This document shows positions 1 to 7,011 of a stretch of DNA of 16,256 nt, piece after piece. The notes below the pieces were generated by a model. That model had not been told where the DNA came from. It was given only the letters and a program-made list of their open reading frames with translations, and did not search any database. Made by a program: the position numbers and the translations under genes. Every line of letters starts with the position of its first letter. Positions within the stretch are counted from its first letter, which is position 1. Source of the stretch: Savagea sp. (GTDB taxonomy: Bacteria; Bacillota; Bacilli; Bacillales_A; Planococcaceae); contig JASLCF010000014.1 of NCBI GenBank assembly GCA_030146155.1, positions 1 through 16,256 of the forward strand, written 5' to 3'.

Positions 1-120
1 TGGAGGCGGCGACTTCTGCGGGAACAGCACGAGCGGAAGCACCCGGACTGAGCGTAGCGAGGGAGAAGGCTGGAGCCGTTCCCGCGAAACGCGTCCGCCG
101 GAATGGAAATCAGCGGCATC
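1..120. repeat. GC-rich intergenic repeat element, left edge cut by the window
   Basis: This block is strikingly GC-rich beside AT-rich neighbours and has no convincing reading frame. It can fold on itself: GCGGGAAC at 18-25 matches GTTCCCGC at 78-85 as an inverted pair, and GGCGG at 5-9 pairs with CCGCC at 95-99, leaving an inner GC-rich segment. From memory, it resembles a dispersed element seen between genes in many Bacillales genomes, with the same 'CTGCGGGAACAGCACGAG' type core. That family assignment is recollection, not a search result. It lies just beyond the terminator of the minus-strand phosphatase gene. It could also be the edge of a structured RNA. Confidence 0.55.
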
Positions 121-121
121 A

Positions 122-166
122 GAAAAAAGAGAGTTTGAAAACGAAATTTCGTTTCCAAACTCTCTC
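122..166 (-). terminator. Intrinsic terminator of the HAD phosphatase gene
   Basis: GAGAGTTTG at 129-137 pairs with CAAACTCTC at 156-164, and the inner AAACGAAA/TTTCGTTT (139-154) extends the stem almost without a loop. Read on the minus strand, the stem is followed directly by six Ts (128-123), as in a rho-independent terminator. It sits about 50 bases past the stop codon of the minus-strand gene. The plus-strand exit lacks an immediate T run, so minus-strand use is favoured. Confidence 0.8.
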
Positions 167-214
167 ACATTTCTAAGGACTTTTTCAGTGCCTAGGCTTG
201 TAGCACCTATTTTT

Positions 215-892
215 TTATTCAATAATCAACCAATTGTTTTTTTCTGCATGTATCCTCAGCGATTCTTCTGGATTAACAGCCACTGGATTGCCAACAAGAG
301 TCAACATAGGTAAATCAGAATAGCGATCGCTAAAAGCAAAGCTATTTTCAAAATCAATTGTTTTTCCTTGTAATTTTTCTTTCAATGCATCTACTTTTAA
401 GTCAGCTTGAACATGAGTAATAGATTGTACAGCATCTATTTTTCCGTCTTTCATAGGAATGTCGCTCCCTAATATATAGTCAAAAGGATAATCTTTCGTA
501 ACTTCTTCTAAAAAGGGAGTAAAGGCACCCGAAACTAAAACAGTGGTTATCCCATGGGCATGATATTCCTTTAAAAGTTGAGCTAGTTGTGGATGGATTC
601 CCTGTTGAATGGGTGAATCCAATTTATTGAAAAAAAGTCGAACTTCTTTTTCAGTAGCACCGTCTAGTGCACGCAAATAATATTGCATGGCTTTTGCTCT
701 CATTTTTTCACCGCTTAGTAATTTGAGCCGATAAAGAATAAATGGGAAAAGTGTCGGTCTAAAAAATTTTGAGTAGTGTTGGTTAAACGGTTCAACTTGT
801 TTGAGATGTTTCATTAAAATGGAAAAGGTTTCATGCTTGTAAAAGGTTTGATCAAAATCAAATAATGCAACACGAATAGGTGAATTGTTCAT
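215..892 (-). CDS. HAD superfamily (SerB-like, subfamily IB) phosphatase
   Basis: This is a 225-residue cytosolic phosphohydrolase of the haloacid dehalogenase fold. Motif I is FDFDQTFY with D12 as nucleophile, D14 as acid/base and T16. Motif II is VLVSG (S about 121), a lysine near 171 fits motif III, and the Mg-binding motif IV is SDRYSDLPML (about 188-197). The tail GNPVAVNPEESL is typical of SerB-like HAD-IB proteins. Residues 20-100 form a helical cap that sets the substrate, which I cannot name. I chose the ATG at 892-890 because GGAAGGAG lies 6-7 bases upstream. An in-frame start at 952 would add 20 residues, but it lacks a ribosome site and overlaps a candidate -35 box. The gene is divergent from gdh and monocistronic. 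A histidinol-phosphatase role is not needed because HisJ is nearby. Confidence 0.85.
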   Translation of the reverse strand: MNNSPIRVALFDFDQTFYKHETFSILMKHLKQVEPFNQHYSKFFRPTLFPFILYRLKLLSGEKMRAKAMQYYLRALDGATEKEVRLFFNKLDSPIQQGIHPQLAQLLKEYHAHGITTVLVSGAFTPFLEEVTKDYPFDYILGSDIPMKDGKIDAVQSITHVQADLKVDALKEKLQGKTIDFENSFAFSDRYSDLPMLTLVGNPVAVNPEESLRIHAEKNNWLIIE

Positions 893-923
893 CAATAATC
901 TCCTTCCAATACCGATTTTCTTA

Positions 924-952
924 ATCTTACTGATAGAACAAGTGAAATACAA
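924..952 (-). promoter_or_regulatory. Candidate sigma-A promoter of the HAD phosphatase gene
   Basis: On the minus strand TTGTAT (952-947) is separated by 17 bases from TAAGAT (929-924), about 30 bases ahead of the chosen start codon. The boxes match the consensus at 3/6 and 4/6, so this is plausible but not strong. Confidence 0.35.
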
Positions 953-992
953 CTATAAACGGTGTAGAATAGAGAATAACCTGACGAATGTT

Positions 993-1020
993 TTTGAAAC
1001 AAGCGTGTCATCAATATAAG
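993..1020 (+). promoter_or_regulatory. Weak candidate promoter of gdh
   Basis: TTTGAA at 993-998 and TATAAG at 1015-1020 are 16 bases apart, shortly upstream of the gdh ribosome site. The -35 match is poor, so the gene may use an activator or another element. No other box pair in the 60 bases upstream is better. Confidence 0.3.
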
Positions 1021-1046
1021 AGTAATCAAGAGAGAGGATGAAATAC

Positions 1047-2429
1047 ATGGTTCAAACAAACGAACAATTAGCCGAAATGAAAAAGCAAGCGAACGATTAT
1101 GTCCATCATGTATATGCCCAAATTAAACAGAGAAATCCTGATGAAAAAGAATTTTTACAAGCAACAAGAGAAATTTTTGACTCATTACGTCCTGTTTTTG
1201 CGAAACATCCTGAGTTTATGAAAGATGGTATTTTAGAAAGAATTACTGAACCAGACCGTACTTTATCTTTTCGGGTGACTTGGGAAGATGATCAAGGAAG
1301 AATTCATGTAAATCGTGGATATCGTGTTCAATTTAATAATGATTTAGGCCCTTATAAAGGTGGAATCCGTTTTCATCCATCTGTTAATAATAGTATTATG
1401 AAGTTTTTAGCCTTTGAACAAATTTTTAAAAATGCATTAACTGGCCAACCCATTGGTGGAGGTAAAGGGGGGGCTGATTTTGACCCAAAAGGGAAATCAG
1501 ACCGAGAAATTATGCGATTTACTCAAAGTTTTATGACTGAGCTGTTTAAACATATAGGACCAGATCAAGATGTTCCAGCAGGGGACATTGGTGTAGGGAA
1601 AAGAGAAATTGGTTATATGTTTGGACAGTATAATCGTTTAAACGGTGGTTATGAGGCAGGTGTGTTTACTGGTAAAGACCCAGCCCACGGTGGAAGCCTT
1701 GGAAGAACAGAAGCTACAGGCTATGGATTAGTTTATTTTGTTAGTGAGATGTTAGAAGAATTGACCACTTCATTTGAAGGAAAAAGAGTTATCGTGTCTG
1801 GTTCGGGTAATGTATCTACTCACGCTATCGAAAAAGCGCAGGAATTAGGGGCACATGTCATTGCATGTAGTGACTCTAGTGGTTATATTTATGATGAAAA
1901 TGGCATTGATTTAGAGTGTGTGAAACAGATTAAGGAAGTCGAACGTAAAAGAATTCATGAATACACTAAACATCATCCAGAAGCTCAATTTATTGAGAAT
2001 TGTAAAAAAATATGGGAAGTGCCTTGTGATATTGCTTTACCTTGTGCAACACAAAATGAACTGGATGAACAAGATGCTCAACAATTGATTGATAATGGCG
2101 TACAAGTAGTAGGAGAAGGAGCTAATATGCCTTGTTCAATAGAAGCCATTCAACTATTTCAAAAGAATGGCGTTCAGTTTGCTCCCGCTAAAGCAGCAAA
2201 TGCTGGTGGAGTAGCCGTCTCAGCAATGGAAATGTCGCAAAATAGTATGCGTTTATCTTGGACAACTGAAGAAGTTGATGAACGTTTACACAGTGTTATG
2301 AAAACAATCTATCAAAGCTGTAGCTCCGTCGCAAAAGAATACGGTGCACCAGGTAATTTAGTAATGGGTGCAAATATCGCAGGTTTTTTAAAAGTGGCGA
2401 AAGCAATGATGGCTCATGGTTTACATTAA
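1047..2429 (+). CDS. gdhA: NADP-type glutamate dehydrogenase
   Basis: This is a full-length (460-residue) hexameric-class glutamate dehydrogenase that makes glutamate from 2-oxoglutarate and ammonium in the cytosol. The substrate domain carries VQFNNDLGPYKGGIRFHPSV (about 94-113) and PIGGGKGGADFDP (about 135-147), with the conserved lysines of the glutamate site. The dinucleotide domain has GSGNVS at about 252-257 followed by a SDSSG loop. It resembles the E. coli GdhA type from recall (PCATQNELD, GEGANMP, KAANAGGVA), which suggests NADPH dependence and an anabolic role. The start at 1047 sits 9 bases after GAGAGG. The ATG at 1038 is too close to that ribosome site. A strong terminator follows at 2493. 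It is not in an operon with the his genes. Confidence 0.96.
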   Translation: MVQTNEQLAEMKKQANDYVHHVYAQIKQRNPDEKEFLQATREIFDSLRPVFAKHPEFMKDGILERITEPDRTLSFRVTWEDDQGRIHVNRGYRVQFNNDLGPYKGGIRFHPSVNNSIMKFLAFEQIFKNALTGQPIGGGKGGADFDPKGKSDREIMRFTQSFMTELFKHIGPDQDVPAGDIGVGKREIGYMFGQYNRLNGGYEAGVFTGKDPAHGGSLGRTEATGYGLVYFVSEMLEELTTSFEGKRVIVSGSGNVSTHAIEKAQELGAHVIACSDSSGYIYDENGIDLECVKQIKEVERKRIHEYTKHHPEAQFIENCKKIWEVPCDIALPCATQNELDEQDAQQLIDNGVQVVGEGANMPCSIEAIQLFQKNGVQFAPAKAANAGGVAVSAMEMSQNSMRLSWTTEEVDERLHSVMKTIYQSCSSVAKEYGAPGNLVMGANIAGFLKVAKAMMAHGLH

Positions 2430-2443
2430 AAGGTTCTTTGCTA

Positions 2444-2459
2444 AATAACGTTGGTGAAG
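2444..2459 (+). repeat. 16-bp direct repeat, copy 1
   Basis: AAATAACGTTGGTGAA lies just after the gdh stop codon. An exact second copy is at 2783-2798, and a 13/16 variant (AAATAACGTCAGCGAA) at 12279-12294 begins a large hairpin. Three related copies, all outside genes, suggest a dispersed intergenic element and not chance. Confidence 0.5.
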
Positions 2460-2492
2460 AATATTAGTCAATGAATAGAGGTTGACTAGAAG

Positions 2493-2536
2493 ACTCGTCA
2501 AGAAGTCAGTGTAACTGATTTTTTGACGAGTTTTTT
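2493..2536 (+). terminator. Intrinsic terminator of gdh
   Basis: ACTCGTCAA (2493-2501) pairs with TTGACGAGT (2523-2531). The stem continues inward through AAGTCAGT (2503-2510) and ACTGATTT (2514-2521) around a three-base loop. Six Ts follow at 2531-2536. The stem is long and the T run lies on the plus strand, about 65 bases after the gdh stop. Confidence 0.88.
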
Positions 2537-2567
2537 ATAGGGGTTAACTAAAAATGGAGGTTAATTT

Positions 2568-2603
2568 ATGTTTTATAAAGATTCGTTCAGCTTGTATTGC
2601 TGA
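2568..2603 (+). other. Tiny ORF (11 codons) with a near-ideal ribosome binding site
   Basis: GGAGG at 2556-2560 is followed by seven bases and an ATG that opens MFYKDSFSLYC and then stops. The ribosome site is as good as those of the real genes here, yet the frame is too short for a normal protein. It may be the 5' end of a decayed gene or a short translated peptide. I do not call it a gene. Confidence 0.25.
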
Positions 2604-2782
2604 ATAACTTTTAATAGATTAATCGTTCTTTTTTCAACAGTAAATCAGTCGGATATATTCTAAGAAAAGAAAGTGTCCTACGTAAAGTTGGTGTGCCGTT
2701 TTTATCGCTTAGTTTTCCATAGATAAACTTGCTTTTCTTGTCTTGTCTTTAAAAGTTACCAGCTATCAACAATCTTTTTTTA

Positions 2783-2798
2783 AAATAACGTTGGTGAA
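2783..2798 (+). repeat. 16-bp direct repeat, copy 2
   Basis: This is an exact copy of 2444-2459 in the same orientation. The two copies bracket about 320 bases that include the gdh terminator and the tiny ORF. What follows each copy differs (GAATATTAG here versus AGAAAATTA there), so identity ends at the repeat edge. Confidence 0.5.
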
Positions 2799-2919
2799 AG
2801 AAAATTACTCTCCCCTGATTTTGGAGCAGCTGATGGAATTTCACTAATTTCATATATTATAGAACCCATTAAAAAAGCTGGGACATCAGTCAACATGGAA
2901 TAGAAAAACTAAATTACTA

Positions 2920-2970
2920 AAATAGAAAACGCATGAAATCAAGTGTTTAACTTTTGATTTCATGCGTTTT
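2920..2970 (-). terminator. Intrinsic terminator of hisJ
   Basis: A perfect 17-base-pair stem, AAAACGCATGAAATCAA (2926-2942) with its complement at 2954-2970, encloses an 11-base loop. On the minus strand it exits into a T-rich tail (TTTTCTATTTT, including stem bases). It lies about 35 bases past the hisJ stop. On the plus strand only the stem's own four Ts follow. Confidence 0.85.
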
Positions 2971-3004
2971 GAGGATGTTCAGAGGTTTTGTCTCCCCCTC
3001 TTTT

Positions 3005-3802
3005 TTATAGCCATCTTTCAATTGCATGAAAGACAGGTTGTTGATTTTTATAACTCGTTATTTGTTTAAATCCAATTTGATCAAGTTGGTGCAGCACTTC
3101 GTTGAAAGCATACCCTATATCTTTTGGGTGGTGAGCATCAGAACCTAATGTAATTACAGTTCCGCCTAATTCATAATAACGTTTTAAAATATCGTGAGAA
3201 GGAAGATGGTCAGGAAGTCCATAACGTTTACCTGATGTGTTTACTTCAATCCCTTTTCCTTTTTTAATCAGGGTACGTAAGATTTTATCAATGATTTCAG
3301 AAAAATCTTCTTTGATTTCAACTCTTTTGTAGCGTTTGATTAAATCTAAATGACTCACGATTTGATACTGATCAAACCTTGTTACACAATCTAATAACTC
3401 CTCATAATATTGACGAAAAGCCTCTTCGTTCGTTCGGTTATGGAATAATTCACCATCATGAAGACCTTTTCCATCTACTGTATGAAGTGAGAGCAAAATA
3501 AAATCATAGTTTTCAATTGCTAATCGTTGATTGTAGCGATCAACGAGATGCGGTTGCATTCCTATTTCGACACCTTTTCTTATCGTAATTCGATCCCCAA
3601 AATGTTCTTGCAATTGCTTTAGCTCTCTATCATATTCTGATTCATCGAAATCAAAATTAAATGCAGGGTCAGGGTAATCATAGTCAATATGATCGGTAAA
3701 ACAAATTTCAGCCATCCCTTTTTGAATAGCTGATTCAACCATTTCTTTCATTTGAACAGAACAATCTGCAGAAAAATGAGAGTGCATATGAAAATCAAAC
3801 AT
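3005..3802 (-). CDS. hisJ: Histidinol-phosphatase, PHP family
   Basis: The 265-residue PHP-fold enzyme removes phosphate from histidinol phosphate, the step between HisC and HisD. Metal and active-site residues are visible along the chain: HMH (H5, H7), TDHID (D37, H38), KGVEIG (E79), SLHTVDG (H107), SHLDL (H151, D153) and GSDAHH (D222, H224). EVNTSGKRYG (186-195) is also typical of the HisJ/HisK branch. The ATG at 3802-3800 follows AAGGAGGAA at good spacing. It is divergent from hisZ with about 110 bases between the start codons, and its candidate promoter overlaps the his operon promoter. HisB here is the dehydratase only, so this separate phosphatase completes the pathway. Confidence 0.95.
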   Translation of the reverse strand: MFDFHMHSHFSADCSVQMKEMVESAIQKGMAEICFTDHIDYDYPDPAFNFDFDESEYDRELKQLQEHFGDRITIRKGVEIGMQPHLVDRYNQRLAIENYDFILLSLHTVDGKGLHDGELFHNRTNEEAFRQYYEELLDCVTRFDQYQIVSHLDLIKRYKRVEIKEDFSEIIDKILRTLIKKGKGIEVNTSGKRYGLPDHLPSHDILKRYYELGGTVITLGSDAHHPKDIGYAFNEVLHQLDQIGFKQITSYKNQQPVFHAIERWL

Positions 3803-3829
3803 GTGATTCCTCCTTGTTATATAAAAGAA

Positions 3830-3858
3830 TTGACAAATGTTTCAATACATATTATTAT
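3830..3858 (+). promoter_or_regulatory. Sigma-A promoter of the his operon
   Basis: A perfect -35 TTGACA (3830-3835) is followed by 17 bases and TATTAT (3853-3858). Transcription would start near 3865, leaving a leader of only about 50 bases before hisZ. That is too short for a T-box or attenuator. It shares its -10 region with the divergent hisJ promoter. Confidence 0.8.
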
Positions 3859-3882
3859 ACTTTATAACTTCATCATAGTAAA
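3854..3882 (-). promoter_or_regulatory. Sigma-A promoter of hisJ
   Basis: On the minus strand TTTACT (3882-3877) is followed by 17 bases and a perfect TATAAT (3859-3854). The -10 box lies directly over the -10 box of the plus-strand his promoter, and the -35 runs into the TAAAGTG repeats. One bound protein could therefore control both directions. Confidence 0.65.
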
Positions 3883-3902
3883 GTGCTAAAGTGATAAAGT
3901 GG
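3859..3902. promoter_or_regulatory. Candidate operator: tandem TAAAGTGN repeats with inverted ACTTTA arm
   Basis: TAAAGTG occurs three times with an exact 8-base period at 3879-3885, 3887-3893 and 3895-3901, ending right at the hisZ ribosome site. An upstream ACTTTA (3859-3864) is the inverse of TAAAGT (3879-3884). The block overlaps the hisJ -35 and lies just downstream of the his transcription start, the right place for a repressor. A TrpR-family regulator (HisR/YerC) is known to control his genes in some Bacilli. Linking this site to it is inference. Confidence 0.5.
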
Positions 3903-3915
3903 AAGGGTGGTAAAG

Positions 3916-5109
3916 ATGAATATTGCTTACGAAAAAAAATTAAGAAGAACAGTACAAACAATCACAAATCGTTTTGAGACCTATGGGTATGAACGAATGA
4001 ATACAAGCGCACTTGAAAGTTATGAGCTTTTTTCAAATATGCAAATGGAAATGAATTTAAGTGAAACATTAAAAATTACAAACTACAATGGAGAATTATT
4101 AGTCCTTCGACCAGATGTAACACTTCCACTCACCTATCGCTATGCAGATCTTTATACGATAGAGCAAGAGCCTTATAAAAGGTATTATTATAATCAACCC
4201 GTTTATCGGCAATCTTTTTCAGATAACGAAGCCATTGAAAAACTACAAGTAGGCATTGAATGTTTTGAAGAATCATCGACTTTTGTAGATGCTGAAGTAA
4301 TTGCTCTCGCCGCACATACCTTGCAAGACTTAGGAATTGAGTCTTTTACATTTGAAATAGGCTATGCAAAATGGTTAGAGCGTTTGTTAGAAGGAGAAGA
4401 TTTATCACCAGAAGCGAAGTCTAAAATGCAGTCGCTCATCGAGTCTAAAAATAAAGTGGAATTAGAGACTTATTTAGAAACCTTAGATTTATCTAAAGAA
4501 GTCAGTTTCATTGTTTCTCAAATACCAACAAATTACGGTACGTTTTCACAATTGGAAGAGCAATTAACTCCATTTATATCTCATCAAATCATAAAAGAAA
4601 CATTAACTTATTTAGGTGAAATTGAATCTTATTTAAAGATTTACGGTTTAGAAGATCAAATTATTTTTGATTTAGGATTAATCAATCAAATGGATTACTA
4701 TTCGGATATTGTTTTTCAAGCTTTTGTAGAAGGAGTGGGACAACCTGTACTCATGGGGGGGAGATACAATCAGCTCGGTCAAAGGTTTGGACAGTCTTTT
4801 CCAGCGATTGGTTTCGCATTTGAAATAGATCACCTAATAGAAGCAGTACCTAATCAAAAAAGCGATCAATTATCCATAGAGGTTGCGATTGTTTTCGAAG
4901 AAGGGTATGAAAAAGAAGCAATTGCTGTTGCTTCTGAACTTCGAAGAATGCAAATGGAAGTCGTGTTAGGGCCACCTACTCATTTAACCTATACAGCGAT
5001 ATTATGGATGGGTTCAGATCATCACTTACAAATTGATGATGAGATGCTAAAGGCCGACCTACCTGAATTAATACAGACTATCAAGAGACTTAAAGGGGCG
5101 GAACAATGA
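3916..5109 (+). CDS. hisZ: ATP phosphoribosyltransferase regulatory subunit
   Basis: This histidyl-tRNA-synthetase-like protein lacks aminoacylation activity. It forms a hetero-octamer with the short HisG and is required for its catalysis and histidine feedback. Class II synthetase features are present: LRPDVTLPL (about 64-72), YYYNQPVYRQ (about 90-99) and GGRYNQLG in the C-terminal half. At 397 residues it is the usual HisZ length and lacks the anticodon-binding domain of a true HisRS. The ATG at 3916 follows GGAAGGGTGG. The in-frame GTG at 3907 lies inside the ribosome site and is rejected. It is the first gene of the operon and overlaps hisG by four bases (ATGA). Confidence 0.94.
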   Translation: MNIAYEKKLRRTVQTITNRFETYGYERMNTSALESYELFSNMQMEMNLSETLKITNYNGELLVLRPDVTLPLTYRYADLYTIEQEPYKRYYYNQPVYRQSFSDNEAIEKLQVGIECFEESSTFVDAEVIALAAHTLQDLGIESFTFEIGYAKWLERLLEGEDLSPEAKSKMQSLIESKNKVELETYLETLDLSKEVSFIVSQIPTNYGTFSQLEEQLTPFISHQIIKETLTYLGEIESYLKIYGLEDQIIFDLGLINQMDYYSDIVFQAFVEGVGQPVLMGGRYNQLGQRFGQSFPAIGFAFEIDHLIEAVPNQKSDQLSIEVAIVFEEGYEKEAIAVASELRRMQMEVVLGPPTHLTYTAILWMGSDHHLQIDDEMLKADLPELIQTIKRLKGAEQ

Positions 5110-5753
5110 AACAGGTTACGATTGCTTTAGCGAAAGGGAGAATTACGAAACACACTTTGTCGATTTTACAAAAATTATCTATTCAATTTTCTGAATTTAC
5201 AGAAGACACTAGAAAATTAGTGATTACAGATGACACGAATCGTTATCGTCTACTCTTTGTAAAAGCCGTTGATGTTCCTACTTATGTAGAAACAGGAGCA
5301 GCAGATATTGGGATTGTTGGAAAAGATGTCATCATGGAAGAACAAAAAGAAGTGTATGAACTTGTCGATTTGAAAATGAGTAATTGTCAGATTGTGATTG
5401 CGGGGTATCCTGATACGGAGTTAAGCAATCGTTCAAAATTAATTGTAGCTACGAAGTATCCGCGGATTGCCATGACTTACTTTGCAAAGAAAAAACAACC
5501 CGTGGAGATTATTCGGTTGAACGGTTCTATTGAATTAGCCCCTTTAATCGGTATGTCTGACGTCATTGTAGATATTGTGGAAACAGGCACAACTTTGAAA
5601 GAAAATGGCTTAATTGTATTAGAAGAAATTGCGAAAAGTAGTGCACGAATCATTGTGAATAAAGCATCTTATGCAATCAAAACAAAAGAAGTAACGGTAT
5701 TACTGGAGCAATTTCAGGAAGGAATGAAGCATGATGAAAATAGTAACAGCTGA
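5106..5753 (+). CDS. hisG: ATP phosphoribosyltransferase, short form catalytic subunit
   Basis: HisG catalyses the first committed step, joining ATP and PRPP to give phosphoribosyl-ATP. At 215 residues it is the short form, which lacks the C-terminal regulatory domain and needs HisZ, encoded immediately upstream. Recognisable segments are the start VTIALAKGRI, VDVPTYVETGAADIGIVGKD, and the PRPP-binding region VDIVETGTTLKENGL. The start codon overlaps the hisZ stop, with a GGGGCGG purine run as ribosome site, and its end overlaps hisD by 23 bases. Translation of the three genes is probably coupled. Confidence 0.95.
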   Translation: MKQVTIALAKGRITKHTLSILQKLSIQFSEFTEDTRKLVITDDTNRYRLLFVKAVDVPTYVETGAADIGIVGKDVIMEEQKEVYELVDLKMSNCQIVIAGYPDTELSNRSKLIVATKYPRIAMTYFAKKKQPVEIIRLNGSIELAPLIGMSDVIVDIVETGTTLKENGLIVLEEIAKSSARIIVNKASYAIKTKEVTVLLEQFQEGMKHDENSNS

Positions 5754-7011
5754 GGCATTTTTTCAATCGAATCGCTCTGGCATTTCACAATTAAATACTA
5801 AGGTAGACGATTTAGTTCTTTCCATTATCCAAGAAGTTCAAAAAAGAGGAGATCAAGCACTCCTTGAATATACAGAGCAGTTTGATGGGGCAAAGTTAGA
5901 ACAGTTATACGTTCAAGAGGAAGAATTTGAAAGTGCTTTAGCTGAGATACCTAATGAATTAAAGCAGGCTCTTATGCAAGCCAAACAACAAATTGAAATG
6001 TTTCATGAAAAGCAAAAAGAAGCTTCTTGGTACGATAACTTTAGACCTGGCGTTACACTCGGTCAAAAAATTACACCGATAGAACGAGTGGGAATCTATG
6101 TACCTGGTGGAAAAGCCGTCTACCCCTCAACCGTCTTAATGAATGTAATACCTGCACAAATTGCAGGTGTGAAAGAATTAATAATAGCTACGCCTCCAAG
6201 AGCTGACGGGACAATCGACCCTGTTATACTCGCAGCTGCTCAAATTGCCGGAGTGAAAAAAATAATTAAAGTAGGCGGGGCTCAAGCAATCGCGGCATTG
6301 GCGTATGGTACTGCTTCTATTCCAAAAGTGGATAAAATCACAGGACCAGGCAATCAATTTGTCGCACGTGCAAAAAAATGGGTATTTGGCGATGTAGCGA
6401 TCGATATGATTGCAGGCCCAAGTGAAATATGTATTTATGCTGATGAGTCAACTAATCCTTCATTCGCAGCAGCAGATTTATTATCACAAGCGGAACATGA
6501 TGAGCGCGCCCAAGCTATTTGTGTGACGGTATCAGAACAAGTTGCTTTGACTATCCAAGCAGAAGTAAAACAACAATTGAGTCGGCTGAAAAGAAAGAAA
6601 ATTGCAGAAGAATCTATTCTTAATGAAGGAGCAATTATTCTAGTGCGTGACGAAGAAGAAGCAATCGCAGTGATGAATCGAATTGCGCCTGAACATTTAC
6701 AGTTAATGAATATAAATGCAGTGGAAACGGTTGATGCAATCCAACACGCGGGTGCCATCTTTATTGGACAGTTTAGTGCAGAAGTTGTAGGGGACTATCT
6801 TGCGGGTCCTAATCATACCTTACCAACATCAGGTACAGCTCGCTTTTCATCACCATTAGGTGTTTATGATTTTATGAAACGATCGAGTGTCATTCATTAC
6901 AGTGAAGCTGCGTTACTTCGAGAAGCAGATGCGATTTTAACAATAGCTGAACAAGAACAACTAGAAGGACATGCACAAGCCATTCGAATCAGGAAAGGGG
7001 CATTCAAATGA
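5731..7011 (+). CDS. hisD: Histidinol dehydrogenase
   Basis: HisD carries out the last two steps, the NAD-dependent oxidation of histidinol to histidine. The 426-residue protein is of normal length. Zinc ligands are visible at Q253 and H256 (SQAEHDE), D355 (GDYLAGPNH) and H414 (LEGHAQ). The catalytic pair E321-H322 lies in APEHLQLM. The NAD-region segments PGGKAVYPST (125-134) and GPGNQFVARAK (205-215) are intact. Two ATGs in tandem (5731 and 5734) both suit the ribosome site AGGAAGGA, so the start is uncertain by one residue. It overlaps the end of hisG by 23 bases and hisB by four (ATGA). Confidence 0.96.
   Translation: MMKIVTAEAFFQSNRSGISQLNTKVDDLVLSIIQEVQKRGDQALLEYTEQFDGAKLEQLYVQEEEFESALAEIPNELKQALMQAKQQIEMFHEKQKEASWYDNFRPGVTLGQKITPIERVGIYVPGGKAVYPSTVLMNVIPAQIAGVKELIIATPPRADGTIDPVILAAAQIAGVKKIIKVGGAQAIAALAYGTASIPKVDKITGPGNQFVARAKKWVFGDVAIDMIAGPSEICIYADESTNPSFAAADLLSQAEHDERAQAICVTVSEQVALTIQAEVKQQLSRLKRKKIAEESILNEGAIILVRDEEEAIAVMNRIAPEHLQLMNINAVETVDAIQHAGAIFIGQFSAEVVGDYLAGPNHTLPTSGTARFSSPLGVYDFMKRSSVIHYSEAALLREADAILTIAEQEQLEGHAQAIRIRKGAFK

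Larger units (their letters stand above)
2430..3004. other. 575-base gene-free stretch between gdh and hisJ
   Basis: It contains, in order, repeat copy 1, the gdh terminator, a tiny ORF with a strong ribosome site (2568-2603), T-rich sequence with stops in all frames, repeat copy 2 (2783-2798), an open fragment of about 40 codons (2785-2904) without a good start, and the hisJ terminator. No RNA gene is recognised. The mix of a ribosome site with a very short frame and an orphan open fragment fits decayed gene debris, but I cannot name a parent gene. Confidence 0.5.

Noticed and set aside
893..952. Longer N-terminus for the HAD phosphatase (start at 952)
   Set aside because: There is no ribosome site before it. 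The extra 20 residues are not part of the HAD fold and overlap a promoter-like sequence, while the start at 892 has GGAAGGAG at good spacing.
2785..2904. Real small gene
   Set aside because: No start codon with a ribosome site opens this frame, and I recognise no family, so it is listed only as possible debris.
3879..3901. CRISPR or other repeat array
   Set aside because: The repeats are 7-8 bases, directly adjacent, only three in number and placed in a promoter, so an operator is the better reading.
3865..3915. T-box or attenuator leader for the his operon
   Set aside because: The leader from the predicted start site to hisZ is only about 50 bases, with no specifier loop, antiterminator or T run.
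6435..6758. 107-codon minus-strand frame inside hisD
   Set aside because: It is the antisense shadow of a well-supported gene, rich in serine and cysteine as such shadows often are, and has no ribosome site.
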